A DNA stretch of 7,340 bases from Acidobacteriota bacterium (GTDB taxonomy: Bacteria; Acidobacteriota; Terriglobia; Terriglobales; Acidobacteriaceae). How positions within the stretch are numbered: position 1 is the first letter of the stretch; each line of letters starts with the position of its first letter. The stretch is taken from assembly GCA_021805265.1 (NCBI GenBank), contig JAJZFR010000183.1:1-7340 (forward strand), in the 5' to 3' direction. This document shows positions 6,773 through 7,340 of this stretch, piece after piece. The notes beneath the pieces are model-generated. The model saw only the letters and a program-made list of their open reading frames with translations. It ran no database searches and was not told where the DNA came from. The translations under genes and the position numbers were made by a program.

Positions 6773-7340
6773 ATGAAAGCCTCCGCGCTCAAAACTCGTC
6801 TTCACACTCCCATCCTGCTCGCCATTCTTGCCCTCGGCTTCTGGGCACCCTGGCAGTCTCATCTTGACGCCGGCCCGCGCACCGCCTGGGTCTGGCTCGG
6901 CGTCTGGCTCAGCACGCTCGGCACCTCCGGGGATGCGGGCGCATCGCCCATCTCCTCCACCTCCGGTATCGTCCTCGTCACCTGGGCAGCCATCGTATTC
7001 GCCGCAGTGGGCGCTCTGCTCCGCGTCACGGCTGCGGCCCGCGCCACAAAACCTCGTTCCGGCCTGCTCGGAGCATGGCTCCTCGTCGCCGCCGTCAGCA
7101 TCCTCATGCCGCCCACCGGCGCGCTCGCCGCGCTCACCGCCAGCGCGCTCTTTCTCCTGCTGCTCGCGTTGGCTCCTCAGCCCGCCTCTCCAGAAGTCAG
7201 AGTGGCGGAAACTCCCGCCAGGCGCTGGGGCCGCGCCATCCTCGATGAACTCGCTCCCATCGCCGTCTTCCTCAGCCTCGCTGCCCTCAGTTGGCAATAC
7301 AACGCATCCCTCCTTGAACGCGCCATGCTCATCGGTTGCG
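6773..7340 (+). CDS. Multi-pass membrane protein, N-terminal part, possibly a core-deleted isoprenylcysteine methyltransferase relative
   Basis: The plus strand is open from the ATG at 6773 to the window edge, 189 codons with no stop. AAAGG lies 6 nt upstream. The protein is strongly hydrophobic, with likely membrane segments at about 12-28, 36-50, 64-84, 97-112, 115-134 and 160-176; residues 135-158 form a hydrophilic loop with several Arg. From memory, acidobacterial proteins annotated as isoprenylcysteine carboxyl-methyltransferases have similar pieces, including GALLR (80-84 here), LMPPTGA (111-117) and SWQYNA (173-178). In those proteins a catalytic stretch of the RNPLYLG type lies between the first two pieces, and a VPRLLP-type stretch follows. 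Neither is seen here: residue 84 passes within about 13 residues to the LLGAWLL helix. If the resemblance is real, this copy is probably not a methyltransferase. The function is unknown, and the family link is tentative. Confidence 0.7.
   Translation, partial: MKASALKTRLHTPILLAILALGFWAPWQSHLDAGPRTAWVWLGVWLSTLGTSGDAGASPISSTSGIVLVTWAAIVFAAVGALLRVTAAARATKPRSGLLGAWLLVAAVSILMPPTGALAALTASALFLLLLALAPQPASPEVRVAETPARRWGRAILDELAPIAVFLSLAALSWQYNASLLERAMLIGC

Noticed and set aside
5151..6776. A 541-residue plus-strand reading frame opposite mnmE
   Set aside because: It starts inside the palindromic repeats and then runs antisense through the unmistakable MnmE gene with Arg/Pro/His-rich, motif-free sequence.
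6734..7297. A 187-residue minus-strand frame opposite the membrane protein
   Set aside because: It is acidic, Gly-rich low-complexity sequence antisense to a frame with well-formed membrane helices.

Overview
The window looks like a piece of chromosome from an Acidobacteriota bacterium, most likely class Terriglobia (the Acidobacterium, Granulicella, Terriglobus and Edaphobacter group). I infer this from four things: GC-rich DNA, a large Ser/Thr kinase with a membrane segment and a TPR tail, an ECF sigma factor of the type linked to such kinases, and GGGTGCC-type palindromic repeats between genes. No database search was possible, so the taxonomy is an inference.

Layout from left to right. 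Positions 1-1174 (minus strand) hold the N-terminal 391 residues of a surface lipoprotein. It has a lipobox, one bacterial Ig-like domain and three putative-Ig (He_PIG-like) domains, and it runs off the left edge. A 178-bp divergent spacer with a good sigma-70 type promoter (TTGACA-17-TGTAGT) leads into a 1022-residue Hanks-type Ser/Thr kinase at 1353-4421. The kinase has a cytoplasmic catalytic domain, one transmembrane helix and a large extracytoplasmic sensor/TPR region. After 104 bp, on the same strand, comes an ECF-type sigma factor at 4526-5119.

The 160-bp convergent spacer 5120-5279 holds three related palindromic repeat units. Two form strong hairpins with compensatory base changes and the third lacks its hairpin. 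On the minus strand, 5280-6677 encodes MnmE, the tRNA-modification GTPase, complete with its C-terminal CIGK. A 95-bp divergent spacer follows, then the first 189 residues of a multi-pass membrane protein at 6773-7340, cut by the right edge. No stretch of more than 300 bases lacks a gene.

The lipoprotein, kinase and sigma factor may form one surface-to-transcription signalling group: the kinase senses outside the membrane and could act on transcription through the adjacent sigma factor. This is inference from gene order and family precedent. MnmE is a housekeeping gene that appears unrelated. The most interesting items are the palindromic repeat cluster, the kinase/sigma pair, and the right-edge membrane protein, which may be an isoprenylcysteine-methyltransferase-like protein that has lost its catalytic core.
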